64,000 bases of DNA from Acanthococcus lagerstroemiae (taxonomy: Eukaryota; Arthropoda; Insecta; Hemiptera; Eriococcidae), in the NCBI GenBank assembly GCA_031841125.1, contig CM063109.1:5308321-5372320 (forward strand), given 5' to 3'. Under the pieces are notes generated by a model. The model was not told the DNA's origin, did not search any database, and saw only the letters and a program-made list of their open reading frames with translations. Position numbers and translations under genes: made by a program. Each line of letters starts with the position of its first letter. Position 1 is the first letter of the stretch. This document shows, piece after piece, positions 11,901 through 26,900 of this stretch.

Positions 11901-14900
11901 GAATTACAAAAAAAAAAAAAAACCTGATTTTGACGAACGATACTCGGCATCAACTTGTTTCTTTCTTTCTCTTTCTTTTTTTATTTTTTCAAATGAAAAA
12001 GTGACCATTGTAATCAGGAAACAAGTAAAAAACAACTAGAATTCTTTTCTCAACCCGAAATCGGCATAATTACCCTCTTGGATACAATTATTACTTCAAT
12101 GTATTAGTTTTTCGGGTTCTTTGAATCCGAGCGTTGTTAGTACACCGGTGTTAGCGAACACATACACCGACACCGTATTCGAAACACGGAGAAAGAACAA
12201 GAAATTCGGAGGTTTGTTAGCGTGAAAAGTGTTAATGCAACATAATGCTATTGCACGACTCGCCGCAGCCTACAGGAATGGTACAGTCCGCCAAGTTTGA
12301 AAACTAGTTCATGTACCGAATACTGAGGATAATTTTCAACATAGAACAACTATTCAGAGAAATTCATCGGGCAGACTTGAAAGACACTTAATGCATCAAG
12401 AATAAACCTTAAAAACTGCAAAAAAAAACCTTAAAAACGTTGTACAAAAACAAAGGGAACTTACAAATTAATACACAGTCTCAGTAAGCCCGTAATTACA
12501 GGTCAGTCTTAATGTCCAGCAAATAAATTAGTACAAGTCGCATGAAATTCTGAAATCTCTTGATCTGATAGCTCGAATACGACCAGGAGAAAGGACCGGA
12601 ATACGCATTATTTTATGTATCTTTTTGAGGGTATTCAACGCATTCCGTCCAAATCTTCCTAGCTTTTAAAAAAATTAATCGTTTCGAGTTGTTTACAGAG
12701 ACAACTCAAAAGACGTTAGGTGGATCAATCTTCTATGATCTTTTTTCCTGCGATTTCTGTAATTACAGGATTACCAGACTGTAGAACAACGCAACAGCAT
12801 ATATGTTTTTATACAGAAATAGTAACCCGAGAAGAAATATACTAAAGTTACCATGGAACTACACTGCACCTTGCATACCTCCATGAAGCCACCTCGCTCC
12901 TTCACGTACATGTACAACCGAAACAGATCTAGAAAGTTCTTAGCGATCGCTGGACACTGAGTTATCGGAGTGCCTCGTTCTTCCATGAATTGCAACAGCT
13001 TTTCTACCCACACTCGACGTTCCGGATTGTCGTCCATTTCGAACAATTTACTGATACTATCGTGTTTCTGTAAATGTAGAAGAGGAAATCAAATTAATAC
13101 AGAGCAAATTGGTAAAATCAAAAGGGCGGCCTATATTACACGATGCAAGGTGTCTAGTGCGCTATTCGGAGAAATGAGACATTATGAAGAATCTTCATCA
13201 TCTTCCATCAATCTCACCGAGTCGGGAGGGTTTAAATAATCGTATCGAGGTTTTCGAAAGGTATAACGAATTTCAATCAGTTTTATCAAGTAAAACTACC
13301 AGCAGATTAGCGAGTAAACTGCCTTTAGAAAGTGTTACGGAGTCTTGAATGAGTCTCAACAGAAACCATTTCAAAGATGATCAGTCGTAACTGTCTGTCT
13401 GGCAAACGTTCTCTCGGTCTTTCTCGCGGCTAGCTTGTCTGAAGGTGATAGATTTGCCTCTGCAATATTTGAATTCCTGGTAGACTATCTGTCCGGCGTT
13501 CCTTAGGCCAACTAAGAAGACGGGAGGATGCAGAATAGTTTTCCACAACACTAAGATCGGAATATCACCTCCAGCATATACCAGAAAATTCTCGATTTAC
13601 TTTTTGTTTTCAGACGACTTTTTCTAGTTTTGCGCCGCACATTTTCAATAACCTCCGCAAAAAAATTCATTATACTGGATTTATACTTCGAAAAATACAC
13701 CTCTTAGAATCCTTAAGGGACACTGTATCAAAATGGAGGAGTTCTGTAGAACTCAAACGACCGGTGGTAGACACCTAAGCGGAGTTGGAGAGTACTTCCA
13801 CACATAAAATGCCGAACAAGCGAAAGCATGCACGGGAATTTTTCAAAAATATTCTCTAATATTCTCCAGTCGAGCGTATCTTGGCACAGAACTCTGTCGC
13901 CAGAGTTGGAAATTAAAATTTTTTTGAGTTGCATTCTTCTTACCTTCATTTTCGCAGCTGAAGTTAGGCCACACTAGACACCGAGTACTCGGATATAATA
14001 GCTGATTTACCTCTACCCACAACGGTTATACTACATTTACGTGTTAATACAGTTAATACACATACAGCGTAACAAGCTATGTGCGAATGTTAGTGAACAC
14101 ACGTCACAGAGAACAGGACAAACGAATAATACCGAAATTAAAACAGAATTTTACGACACTCTCAAATGAAATGGAAAAATGAAAACAATAATCACATTCC
14201 TGAACGTATTCACTTTTCTACTTCAGAAAGATCGGTAACGGAGTTCCTGAATTCTAGGACAACTGTTCGAGCGAATGAGAAACGCTCGACTCTACGAGTG
14301 TAAGCACACCAACGGCAGCGAAAGAGCATGGCTGTACGACACAACTTATTCAAAAGCCAATCAACGGCATTATGCTCGGCATCCTCGGTCGAGCACCGCT
14401 AGTATAGTTTATCCGCTACGAAGTCAAGCAAGCGATATCGTACACACGTTCGACGCGAACACAACGCACAGGAAGAAGTCTATCGCATTATAAAGTCAAT
14501 TGGATATATACGTACGGCATAAAGTTATACGAACGGTCGAATGAATATAAATGGCGGGTGAGAAAAGCTAATCGCGAGCAAAGCTGGGCCACATGGACGG
14601 CCACACGAACGCGACCAATATTCGTGAAAACGAATTCGCGGGGGTCGGCCGGGGAAAAAATGAAAAAAACTAATTTCAAACACGATCGCTGACGAACGCT
14701 ACGAAAACTAAGCTAAAGTTGAAAGTACACCAGTACGAGTAAGATACGGTATCATCGTGCACAGAACATATGCAAATTCAATCAGTTCTATACAAGTTGT
14801 TTCAGATTATACAGCAACTTCAGCGGGTGATGAGGGGACAGCTCCGATGAGTACACTAAAACTGCTATAGAAACTCTTTACCTATCTGTGAGTGCTGACA

Positions 14901-17900
14901 GGATGAATCCGCAGAACCTCGTCGCACAACTACGCCCAGGTTTTCACAACCCCACTAAATTAAAACAAGGGTCCAGCTTCATTCCACTGTGCCACTGAGT
15001 TATATGATTTCGAGTAACATGTTCGTTATTCTCAAATCTTGGTTTGAATATTAAAACCTTGTAACTTTTGAAGGACTGCCACGAGTTCTGAACATCTAAA
15101 CAAGTTGGGAGATGTCTTGGGAGTCTCAAATAAGTCTGAATAGAAAACCTAAACTAAACCCGAAAGTTTTCAGAAGAGTTTAGACAGGTCCGGAAGGGTC
15201 TTACGCAGACCCAAATAAGTTATCAAAAGAGCCCTAGCTAGGCATCATGAAGAAGACCTCACTCAAGGTATTGCAAGTTTACCTGAGGGATTTAGCGAAG
15301 CCTGATGTCCCAGCGGGGAAATCAGCAGGAGAACACCACCCAAAAAAGAGGGTTGGAAATGACGAGTGAAAAGGAGAAGAAAACTGAAAATAAAAAAAGT
15401 AAGAAAGAAAACTCTGACTCAACGTTTTGAGGTTCTTTTTAATGATTCACTGAATAAGACAGTTAGCGTTTCACCTTAATCTGCATGCGCCTCATATAGC
15501 GGGCGAAAGGATTCATGGTAATAAAAAAGAATTTTTCTTCCAATATCATCGGACAGGGCATCGTAACCAACAGATAACGGACCTAATCCAGACAGATCTT
15601 AGGCTGGTTTCCCATAGGCGTGGATCTTGTTCTACAGGAAGTCTGACTGCACTCATCAAAATGCTTCCCTCGTCGAAGTATTTCAGAATAGTTTCGGAAT
15701 ACCCTGTGCATACGGTTTCCAGCAAACGCACAAATGAAGCAGAACAGATGAAAACATATGTAGCTGATGCAAATGCCGGTAACATGAAACATATATACAC
15801 AAGCCGATATGTACAATGGAATAACAACTACAATGACCACACCGATCGCCGATCGAGAGACAGAGATCAAACTTTGTATCAGTCAGCCAGTCCTACACGA
15901 TTCGACCGTTCTTCAATCAGTTAGCCATCCGATACCAACAAAAAAACATTTCGGTAGTCGAAAACAAAATGAAACACGCGGAGCCAAAATACACAAGTGG
16001 AACACAAGTAAACCAAAAAATAAATGAGAAGCGTAAGTAGTGCAATATTAGTTCGGAAGCGCGTGGCCTATACAAGGAAAAGCGTGTGATAAACGTAAAA
16101 TTTATTAACCTTTGATCTGTATATATCTTGGGGCATATGACTGTTAAATACCTGTAATCAAAGTATAATCACACCTTTTATTTTTCTAGTCTGCGGGTAG
16201 TCCAAGGAGAATGCTCCTCAATTTTCCGATCAACAACGACGGAATTTCGGAAAATGAATACCAACTTGAATTCTGGGAACTTACCGGAGTGGACGGGGTT
16301 CGATTCCACGGCTGATTGCCTTCCGGAGGGTAATCGTCGTGCATATTCATGCTCGGTGAGCAAGGAGGAACTGGACCCTGAGAATGTCCGTGTCCGAGAT
16401 AACCACCCATGGATCCCATCATGCCCATTCCAGATTCTTTTCTCTTTGGCGTCGAACTGGGATCTTCACCGGATGCTAAAAAAACGCCGACACAACCCGT
16501 TAGAGCACACTCGGTTGTCGACAATAATATCGTACAAAGACGACACAACGCCATCAACGATATCTCACCTGCCGACGTGTTCGAAAGTGTCGACTGCTGG
16601 CTCGCTTCGTCCATGGGCGCTCCATCCGGACCTGTCGTTATCACCGATGTAATACCGCCAGAATTCATTTGACTAACGTTCGTCATATTACCTGCGCAAG
16701 CAGAACAACACCACAAATAACAATCGATATGTTCGGTCGCACAACCCACACACAATCGCGGGCGAAACCGAATCGTGCACTCACCAGAAGAGGACGTCGT
16801 TAAGCCGCCACTGTCGTGTATACCGTCCATTCCGGCTTCACACTGGATCGACGGGGTAGGTAACGAATGAGAATTCGGAGTCGAAGACGGCGGCGGCATC
16901 GGACCTTCGTGGTGACTGTTGCCGTGCGGCGGCATCATATTTGCCATGGGATGACCCATGCCGGGACCCATGTGATGGTGACTACCGGGCACCGGCGGGC
17001 CCATCGGATGATGATGCGGCGGTCCCATGCCGGGGGACGAGCTACTGCCGTACATGCCAGGCGGTGGTCCAGGACTAGGTGGCATGCCGCTATTCGTATT
17101 GTTGAAGCCGACTTTGTGCTGCGAACAAAACACAATATTTTAGGCGAGTCGCCACTTTTGGCCCGAAGCGTTAGACGCTACACGACACACACACACAGTT
17201 TCACATTTTCGACACAAATATTGTTTCAAGTTGATGAGAAAGATCTCGTCAGATGAAGGACTTACTCTGTCCGATGAACATTCGACAATAAGGCACCGAA
17301 TGTTCTTCACCCTCACTATACTGAATTCACGAAAGGAAACTTCACCCACCAGCTTCACGGTCCAACATGCAAACTGAAACTCGCAGTAAACTTGCTCGCT
17401 CGTTTTTCATTGGTCTATTTGGCTCCTGTCTGTCTCAAATCTTGGACTTTCCCCCCAGATGGAATCGCTCTCACAGCTCCATCCGGGGCATTATCCAACT
17501 AGAAACTTGAATCACTAACCCAGCTTCCCAATAATACTAGCGGAACAACGAACTACGTGGCTATAACCTATCAGTTACCTGAAGTTGGTGTTTCAGGTAC
17601 TGCGGCGGCGTATGCGACCGCGGGCCAGGCGAACAATTCTGCCCCATTTGCGGCGACTGTTGAGGTGGTTGCGAATGCGGAGGCTGTGCCGACTGCTGTT
17701 GCGGCGGTTGTTGTTGTGGCGGTTGCTGCGGCGACTGTTGTTGGTGCTGCTGTTGCTGGTGCATATGGTGTAACGTATGGTGTTGATTCGACGGCATCGA
17801 CGTTGGAATCTGCGGATGAGGCGGGCCCGGAGGTTGTTGAGCCGCTTGCTGTGACTGTTGCGGATGTTGTGGCGATGAGGCCGGAGGAGGGACGGCTTTT

Positions 17901-20900
17901 CCAGGCCCCGGCGACGGCGCGTGGTTGGCCGGCGACGGGGCACCGCCCGGACCACCCATCGACATAGGACCGGGTGACGAGCCGGAGACGTTGACGTTTG
18001 GTGACGGCCATCCCTAAGCATCGAAAAAACATGCTCGATTTAGCACGCGCATGAGACACATACGTCGAAGATGACGCAGAATTTCGAGAATACAAGGAAA
18101 TTAAAACATTACCTGAAACCCGGGAAACTGAGAATGCGGAACGTGATTTGGCATCGGCCTGGCTGGATACTGACCATGACTACCGGGTCCTGGTTGTTGC
18201 ATACCGTAATTTTGGTGATACGGTGGCATATTTGGTACTCCTCTATTTGGATAAGCACCTACGCAAGAATCCAACATTAGTATTACGTAATCCGCATTCA
18301 CACGTGCAACTGGACACGTAGGAAATGCAATCTCTCATCGACGAGAAAGGGTAATATTACCTTGTTGGTTAAATGATTGGTGAGATGGTGGCATCTGCGA
18401 GTACGGTGGTCCACCAGATGGATTAGGAATCATGTTACCAGGATGCAACGGTCCTTGAGGACCGCCAGCGCCCATTTTGTAATTCTGCATATGAGAAGGA
18501 GGTGCTAACGGTTGCTGTTGATAGCCACCTGCAACAAAAATACAGTGAATCGAATCTTCCGAACAGTTGTACCACGGTGCGAACTCTCGGAAAAGGTAGA
18601 TTTCCAAGACAAATCTTCAAGATGTCGGGCTAATAAATTACCTTGCGTCGGTGCCATCGGAGAATGACTTAAACGCGACTGACTGCTCGTGGAACCGCTA
18701 TCAGACTGCCCACTAGAAGGTCGAGGAGGCATTGGAATGTTTTGCTGACCTGTAATCATAAAATTGAAAACATTACAATCACGATCGAAGTAACACGCTC
18801 AAAACTATTTTCAGCATCATTTTACTTCGGGAAGGGGGCTAGTACTGGAGAGCAAATATAAGAGCTCTACTTGGAATTGGTAAGCAACTGATGAAAATGT
18901 ATGTTTGGCACCCTTTCTAGAAATGAAATTAATCAAATTCGAGTTTCAAATTTTTGATGCTCAATAATAGGTTGATGGACGAATTTCGCAGCAGTTTAGG
19001 TTTATATCCCCATCGACAACAAAACCCGGTGACATCTCTGAATATTCAAACTTATGGCTGACACGTGAACAGAATCAACTGAAAACACGAGGTCGTTCCA
19101 AGTAGGTAAGCGCACTGAACTATTCAGAAGCTTCTTGATTCGCATTCCAACCATAGGAATCTTACAAAGCCTGATTGGCTGTCGAGTACTAGCCGATTTA
19201 GGTAAGATGCAGCTTGGGACAAAATCAGCGAAATTCACTTCTCTCCGCCCTCTTCATGCACAAAAACTCTAGTATCTTCTATTCTTTTTCCTACAATTTT
19301 CCACTTTTCTCTTTCCTTTATTTTTCACTCTTCTTTTGCATCTGGTTTTTCTCGAAGATTCATTTGCAGCCAAATATCTAAGGTATCTTTCTTTTTGTTT
19401 CTCAAGGGTATCCATCGCAGCTTGAAATTTTTCACAACCATCTAATCGTGTTCCAAACTATTGCTGAGATTTCTCAAACCTCGTATACGACTCTTCCAAG
19501 CTTGGTACAGACATTAAGGCTATTTTTCACACATGTTAAAAACACTGAAGCATCTTTTGGACTTTGTTGACTATTCAGAATATCATTCGGGCTCTCTAGA
19601 GCTTTCCCAAATGTGTTTAAAACTCTTCCAAGGCTCATCCAGTCTTACCTGAGACACTTCACGACATGTTTACAATTTCCTAAAACTCTTCGAGATTCGT
19701 TTTGTACTCGTTCAGACTCCTCTAGGCTTGTATTCTTTAATAGTTTACGAAGAGTGGCAACTAAACCACTTCGAAGCTAGGTCAAGACTCAATGATACTC
19801 TGCAGGCATCATTTACGAACCTCCTATACCACGAGGATTCTCTGAGAATTTCCAAGATAAGTTTGTGATGCTTCACGACTCTCCAAACTTACTGGAATTT
19901 TCTCAGGCTTTCCCAGACTGATTCAAGATCTTTCAAAATTCTCCGAGACTTGTCCGAGATACCAGTATAGTCACTTAAAACCTAAACCAATCGGAACCGG
20001 TTCCAAAGTCACTCTTAAAACTCTTTCACACTTATTCAAAACATTCGATATTTCAGGGCACTGTCGGGTTTATTGGAGCCTTTGAAAACATTTCCTGACT
20101 GGTTTAACAGTTTTCCGAACTCGAGGACTTTTCAAGCCGGACTTGTTAAATACTTCCGAGGACCAACGTCGGTTCGAAGATTCAATTCACTCCTTCCTCC
20201 AATTACCCCGTTCTTTCTTTCAGTTCTTATTAACTTGTTTTCCTATGAAGGCCTCTCTTTCTAGCAACAACTCACGCTTTCTCCTCGTGAGAATCCCAGC
20301 GCTACAGCTGTCAAGAAACGTTCAAATTTGACTCATTCCGTCATGCAAGTGGTATTCGACTGCTGCCCCACTGCTGTATTTCGAAGCACCAAGAGAGACG
20401 CTGCCCTTTAAAGTATCCACCTTCAGGTGCTTACGCACGCACACGCCATTTTCGAACTTTTGAACCGAAAATTTCAACGCTATTCGCTCGGCCCCACCGT
20501 ATTCTCACGGCAGACGGGAGCCGGCGGAAAGCAAACAGGAGCTGACAAACGAAATTCCGGCAAAACGTGAGAAAGTCAGGTGGTCGTCGCTAATGAAATT
20601 AAAATTAAACCTTCCTTCCGAAGTTTTCGTACACTTCGAAACAACGAGGACAAAAGCAACGAATGTAATATTTACTAACACACGCAAGGGGAGGAGGAAA
20701 GGGAAAACTAATAAATAAAAATAACTTTTTCTCTGCCGGCATCAATGTCAACAAATGACGCGTTGATTAACCGGCGAAATAGTAGACAATAGTATTTTAA
20801 TTAGGATTATTCGTTACGTCACCGCAACCTACTCGGTGCACAGAAATTGCATAACGAATGCCGTTATTTTTATTCGAAATGTTTTTTTTTGCTTTTATTC

Positions 20901-23900
20901 ACTTATTTTTCTTTCTTTCAGGTTCAACGAACTATCCTACCGATAATAATGTTCTCTTCCGCCTCTTTTTTCTGTTTTTTTTTTCCCCTTTCTTAATAGC
21001 TTCAATTTGCGTTGTTTACAAGGTGAATAATTTATTCGTTCGCTTCAAACGTACAAGGTCACCACTTTTTGGCGTGGTTCGCAACTAGAACACCTTTCAT
21101 TACCAATTTATAAACAAAACGATTTCTATCGATAAAGTTTTCGCACAAACTAAAAACTCGACGATTAGAAGTTGTGCTCCAAATTTATTGAAACTACAAG
21201 TAGAATGCAAAAAAGGACAATCATTTCAATTTATAAGTAAAAGATGTACCACTAACAGCAGAAACAGAAAGTTTACAATAATTTCGTTATTGCTTCTAAA
21301 CAATCCGTAAGCTCAATTTTGTTCTTTGGAAACATGTTTTGCATTGCACAGCGTAACTGATCACATCTCATCATTCATACTCGCATATCATACATCATAC
21401 CGAATAAAAATGTTTCCAAGGAAACCTCAACACTGATCTCAGTCAAGTACACGACATTTCAGCCGAACTGTTTGTTGATGCAGTCAAAAAGCAAATCCGA
21501 TGATCAGATAAGAGTCTACAAGTGACAAACCTCGCTAATTTAAGCATGGTCCAAGTCAGTATCATAATATGAGAGTAAATTTGTACCGCCCTCGATAGTT
21601 TCATCATGGCTCAAGCCTTTTAGTTTTGTCAGAAAAAAATCCGATAGGCATCTCCGCGTTTCACAGCACGTTCGAATCCAAGGGATCAATAATTGACACA
21701 CCCTGAAATGGACCGCCTCCAAGTTTTCCAAAAAGTGGTCGCTCGAGACAGTGTGCCTTATTCGCCTCACGAGTAATACACGCCTCTCTATTTGAAAACA
21801 TTCATTTCAAGTTTTATGTCTATCCAGGGGTGTAGCTACACGGGGGGGGGGGGGTCTGAACCCCTGGCATTGACCGACAATGTGAAAATATTAAAATTTA
21901 TTCTGGTAATAGTAAGTATTACACCTGTAATGTTGTAAAAGTGAAACGAAATCCTCCCCCCCTTCATACCGTCTGTCCTCCAAACTACTCAGACTCGCCA
22001 GACCAGTTGATCTTATACCTCTTATCCATCTTCCATGTTCAATCGACTTACAGAATTTTCACTTACATTATACTCGTCTTCAGGCGCGACTCCAGGCGAC
22101 TCCAGGGGGAAGGTCAGAAGGTAGCCATCCTAGGAATCATCCTGGCTCCGGTCTGCCCCCCCCCCATTCATTCAACACGTCGGTTAGTGACAACTATATA
22201 CATTAAAAGGCAACAGCGGAATTAAAAGAAACTGAAATTGACGTTATTTATGAAAGACGAAGTTGCAGGGTGGCCACTCAAACTTTTCCTCAAAAAAATT
22301 GACAAAATCACCAAAATTCACAAAAAAAAAAGACCTAAAAACAGCCGAATTTCAAGAGTACCAGCTTTCTGTGTATCAATCTTTGAGGGGCTGCGTACCT
22401 CTCAACTCAGAATTCAAATATTCAAAGTGAAGGAAAGAAACTATTACGCACAAATTTGAAAAATAAATGTACAGATTAGAATACTTTTCAAACCTCGATT
22501 CATAGTCTAAAAATTACTGACAGTCATTTTTTTAAAAATGTTCTCACTTTTCAATGGCACACATTCATCATATAATAGGGTATCTGGGTTTTTAGTTCTA
22601 AAAACCTCATAAATCTCTCGAGTTGAAATTTCTGATTGACTTAAGCATTTTACGTAAAAATATTCTGTTACAGCTAAATAGCTCTTTTGGCAAAGCAACA
22701 AAAAATCCAATTTCTCTCTTTCATTAATAGTAGAAAGTTCAGTTTTCACCTTTTTAGCTACAACTATTTTTTTTACCAGGTAAGCCTTTCTGATTGGATT
22801 TGTCAAACTTCACAAAAGAAATGCTAGATGGTTTCATAACGGGATTAAGAAGTGTTAGTTGAGGATTAATATTTCATTGAAAGATTTAAATCTTATAGTC
22901 ATTATTGACGAATAATTGGGAAACTGTAAGTAAGAATTCCAATTCAGCTTTGTGAGTTTTCTTCAATTGTGACCATGGATAACTAAAGGGACCTTAGGGG
23001 TCAAAAACGAATTTCAGGGGTTTTTGAAATTGGGTATTCGGAGACCAGTAGTTTCGCTAAGGCTCTGTAATTCCACACGGGTATGCTAAGAAGCCAATTT
23101 GGTTCAGTTTTTTGGAAACTCTTTAGAGCGAATGATACCGCGCGACACTGTATATTTAATCAAATTTAATGCGTTGGTAACAACAAAGACCTGAACCAAA
23201 ATGGCGGCCTAGCATACCTATGTGAAACTATAGGGCCCCAGTTTCGCGTGAGCTCCTCAGAAAAATGTTAAACCGTGAGGAACACCTCTGGATAACAAAA
23301 GGGACCTTGGAGGCCTCAGAGGATCCAATAATACACGCCTTCCAAATTTCACTGCAATCGGACAGCGCGATTTTTTTAGTTATAAATCAACAAAACTTTC
23401 TTTTCGCTGTTTCTGCAAAATAGATTTTTACCCTTTAAGGTCCCTTTTGTTATCCATGGTTACAATTCGCGTATGTATATGCAAGGGAGTCGCTCCAGGT
23501 GACTGTTACCGAAAAGAACATATACTGTTCACTGATTGGTGGATTTGGACGAGAACATGACATGGGAAGATGATGATGAAAAAAGTTATCCAAAAAATCC
23601 AAAATTAAGCTCGTCTGATAGAAAATGAAAAGAGCTACAACTTCTGTTCTTAGCATTTTTTCATAAAAATCAATATAAAAGCTACGAGCAATACTTTTAT
23701 GAGCACACGTTCTTATGGTGTAATGTACACATAATCATGTTTTCGTCTTCGAACATTAGCGCTCCTGGTGGAATATAAAAAAGAACAAATGAGTTTATGC
23801 AATCTGCTATATTAAAATTTTCGCCTTCTTTTTTGGTAGGACACCCCCCCCCCCCCAAAAAAAAAAAAAAACAACCACCAAAAACCTCAAATTGCAAGAC

Positions 23901-26900
23901 TTGGCTTAGTTATTATTTTTACTGCATTTCTCAAAGTTAATCAACGAACTGAAAAGGGTGTTTGGTATTTTTAAGGTGGCAATTGAAATTTTTCTTGAAT
24001 GCTGCGGAAATCTATCGGTTAAGGTATTTATGGATAAAATAACGCAAAGCCATAACAAATTCTGCAGTTCTACGGCCAATTTCATTAAGACCTTTTGAGA
24101 AGACATTATGGACTGTGTACGTTGCAAGTCATCATGTTCAATAAACTTGTAGAACGTAAACATTTGCTTTGTCACGGAATAAACTGAACACTGATTTGTT
24201 AACACTGGGACTACCTTAACCCAACATTAAACAATTTTTCAACAAGAAAAATTGTTTTAAATGAGGAGGCATCATCTTATTCTTATTTCTAGACTAAAAA
24301 AATCTAATACAAATTTGTAACTCTTCCTTACAAGCAACATTAGACGTTTCATCATACAGAAGAGAATAACATCCTCAATTAAACGCCTGTAAAAATACGA
24401 ACCACAAGTTTCTTTTATACATATCGAACTTTTGTTTTACCTAAAGTCATATATAGCTTCTATTTCTTGAGTTTTGGAAAACATGGCGTTGATCAGAGAA
24501 GCTATATCGTCACAGGATCGCTAACTGAAATTACTAGAAATTGCTTTCAGCATTAAACGAACTTTAGCCCTGGTTGTAGCATCATTACGACAGAAGATCT
24601 GGATATCAGGAGTCATAGCGACACTTCTTGAAGGAAACAAAGCATCTGATAACGATTGACGCTGGTACGCTTAGAGGAACTGATGTAAGTGGGACCTGAA
24701 TTTCCAGTTGAGCGTTTGAAAGTTTTGCCACAATATTAGTTCGATGTTCTGGAGGAGGAAAATAGAAAATATAAAAATTCCGAAAATGGTTCAAGATTGA
24801 AAAAATGATCAAATGGACACCCTGGAGTTGGAAAAACTAAATAATTTCAATTTCTAATATGGTAGCACTGTTAAAAACTTTGTTACCTATAAAACCAAGG
24901 AGAGGAGGGCAAAAATTCATTTCTACAGGGTGTCCATTCTTCTACGGAAATGACTTTCCCTGACTTCTCCAGGTTTTCCAAGCCAATTTTTCCAGTTTTC
25001 CAAACCCTTCAAATACAAATGACACATGCAAGGGAGGGGGGGGGGGAAATCAAATCATTTTAAACATCGTGAGCGGCGAATATCGCCAATCACTCCATAA
25101 ACTTTTTTTTAAATAACCGTGTGCTTATAAAGCTGCGGCAGCGGGGGTATGTAAAAATTTAATGATGGAAATGAAAATGCGCTCCATGGGGGTGTAGCGT
25201 GGTGCGGTGTCAATTGAATTGGTTGGAACTAAATGGGGTTGTGTCCAACAAATCGCACTTTTCAGCAAGCGAAAAAAACTGTTTTATTCGAAAATTTGAA
25301 AATCGTGGAATACGTCCTTCAGGGTGGTGGTGGAGGGTTCACAAGTGACAACTTTTAAGCCCAGTCCCGTCGAATTAAATTTTGATGGACCGGAGCTGGG
25401 GAAGCTCAAAGTTTTTGGACTCAACCACTTTCGGCACTGAACGATTTTTTTTCTTGCAGTTTTACGACTCAAAATTAACCCCCCCCCCCTCTTTTGTAGC
25501 CAGACATACAGGGGTCACTCTAGTCTTGGTTCCATTCCAATCGAGCAAAATCCATGCTCGTATGAGAAAAAGTTCTGAAGCTGTATTGGAAAATTGGGAT
25601 TTCGTTTTTGAAAATAGCACTTTTCAGGTATAAAAATGCAAAAAGAGAGGGTAGGCCGGAATTTTTTTTTATTTCTGTTTTTTACACTAAAATACACCAT
25701 TTTCAAACAATTTCTGAAAAAATCCATTTTTTGAAAAAAATTTATTGCAAAAAAAAAAAAAAAATGAAAGAGAGCGATGTTGCCAAAAAGCACTTTCCTA
25801 GCCGTTTCACGAAATTTTGACATCAGCAGATCCGCGATACTTCAATACCTCATAATCCGTGAAAAAAGCAAAAACGACAAAAGTACCCATGGTAGCAAGA
25901 GCGTAGGACAAGCAGCGGTTGACTCGAAATTCACCCGTTCTAATTAAAGCCATCGAATAGGGTAAAAATACAGTCTTAGTTATTCAAAGTGTTGCTAACA
26001 AGAAAATAACGTCGTAAAAATTTCTGAACTAAAAAAGCACAGAACTTTATATTTGGTCCAGATTAAAAATTGGAAGCGATATTCGAAATCAGCGACACAA
26101 AACCACCCCTATTTCGATACGTAGAGCAATTTTTCGTCGAAGAAGCTGGATTCGTACTACGACAGTGCTCTGGAAGGGGTTGGATAAAAATATCTGAGGC
26201 GATATTCGGAATCAGCGACTCAGAGCTTGGTAGGCTATCCAGTCCAAAATATTAACTTTAGAATCTCGTAAAGAATTTTGAACTTGAGGAAAACTAGAGT
26301 AACGGGAATTAGCCCCTCCCTCGAGAAGCCTAAATGGTTTAGGGGGAGGGAAAATAACTATAAAAATAAATTCTGGAACCCAGGTCAAGAAGCTCCAGCA
26401 TATCTAACGACAAATGCTATATAAGTAAAAAGGTGGTTACGATCTGAAAAATTATGGCACCAGGGGAGGCGGAAGAGGCTTCAATTTAAGAGTATTGAGA
26501 GATACAATATAAGGTCATACGGACTCTTCCGCAACGCGATAGCAATTATTATGCGATCTTTAGATTTTTTTCTTCAATTTTGTGGATTCGTTACTCTTTT
26601 CCCAAAATTTCACAAGTCCCTTTCATTCACTCTGATCTACATTTGCGAAGGAGAAGGGAGCCGAAAAAACACCCGATGGCAGGATGTTCCAGAAGGTGAA
26701 TTCATTGGTTTTCAAATTTTCGTTTCATTACGACTTTCTCAAAAAATTCTTTACAGTGGGAAGAGGAGCTAGACTGAATATTTTTTCATTTTCGCGTCTT
26801 TTCGCGCCGATTTTCAGATTCTCGCGAACAGGATAAGATGAAAACATGAAACACGAAACAGCTGATATTGGGAGAAGTGTATAGGGATTGGTTCACGTTT

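Noticed and set aside
17557..18095. Long overlapping ORFs on both strands over osa exon e
   Set aside because: Shadow frames of CAG/CCN repeats; the osa frame has matching splice sites and conserved motifs.
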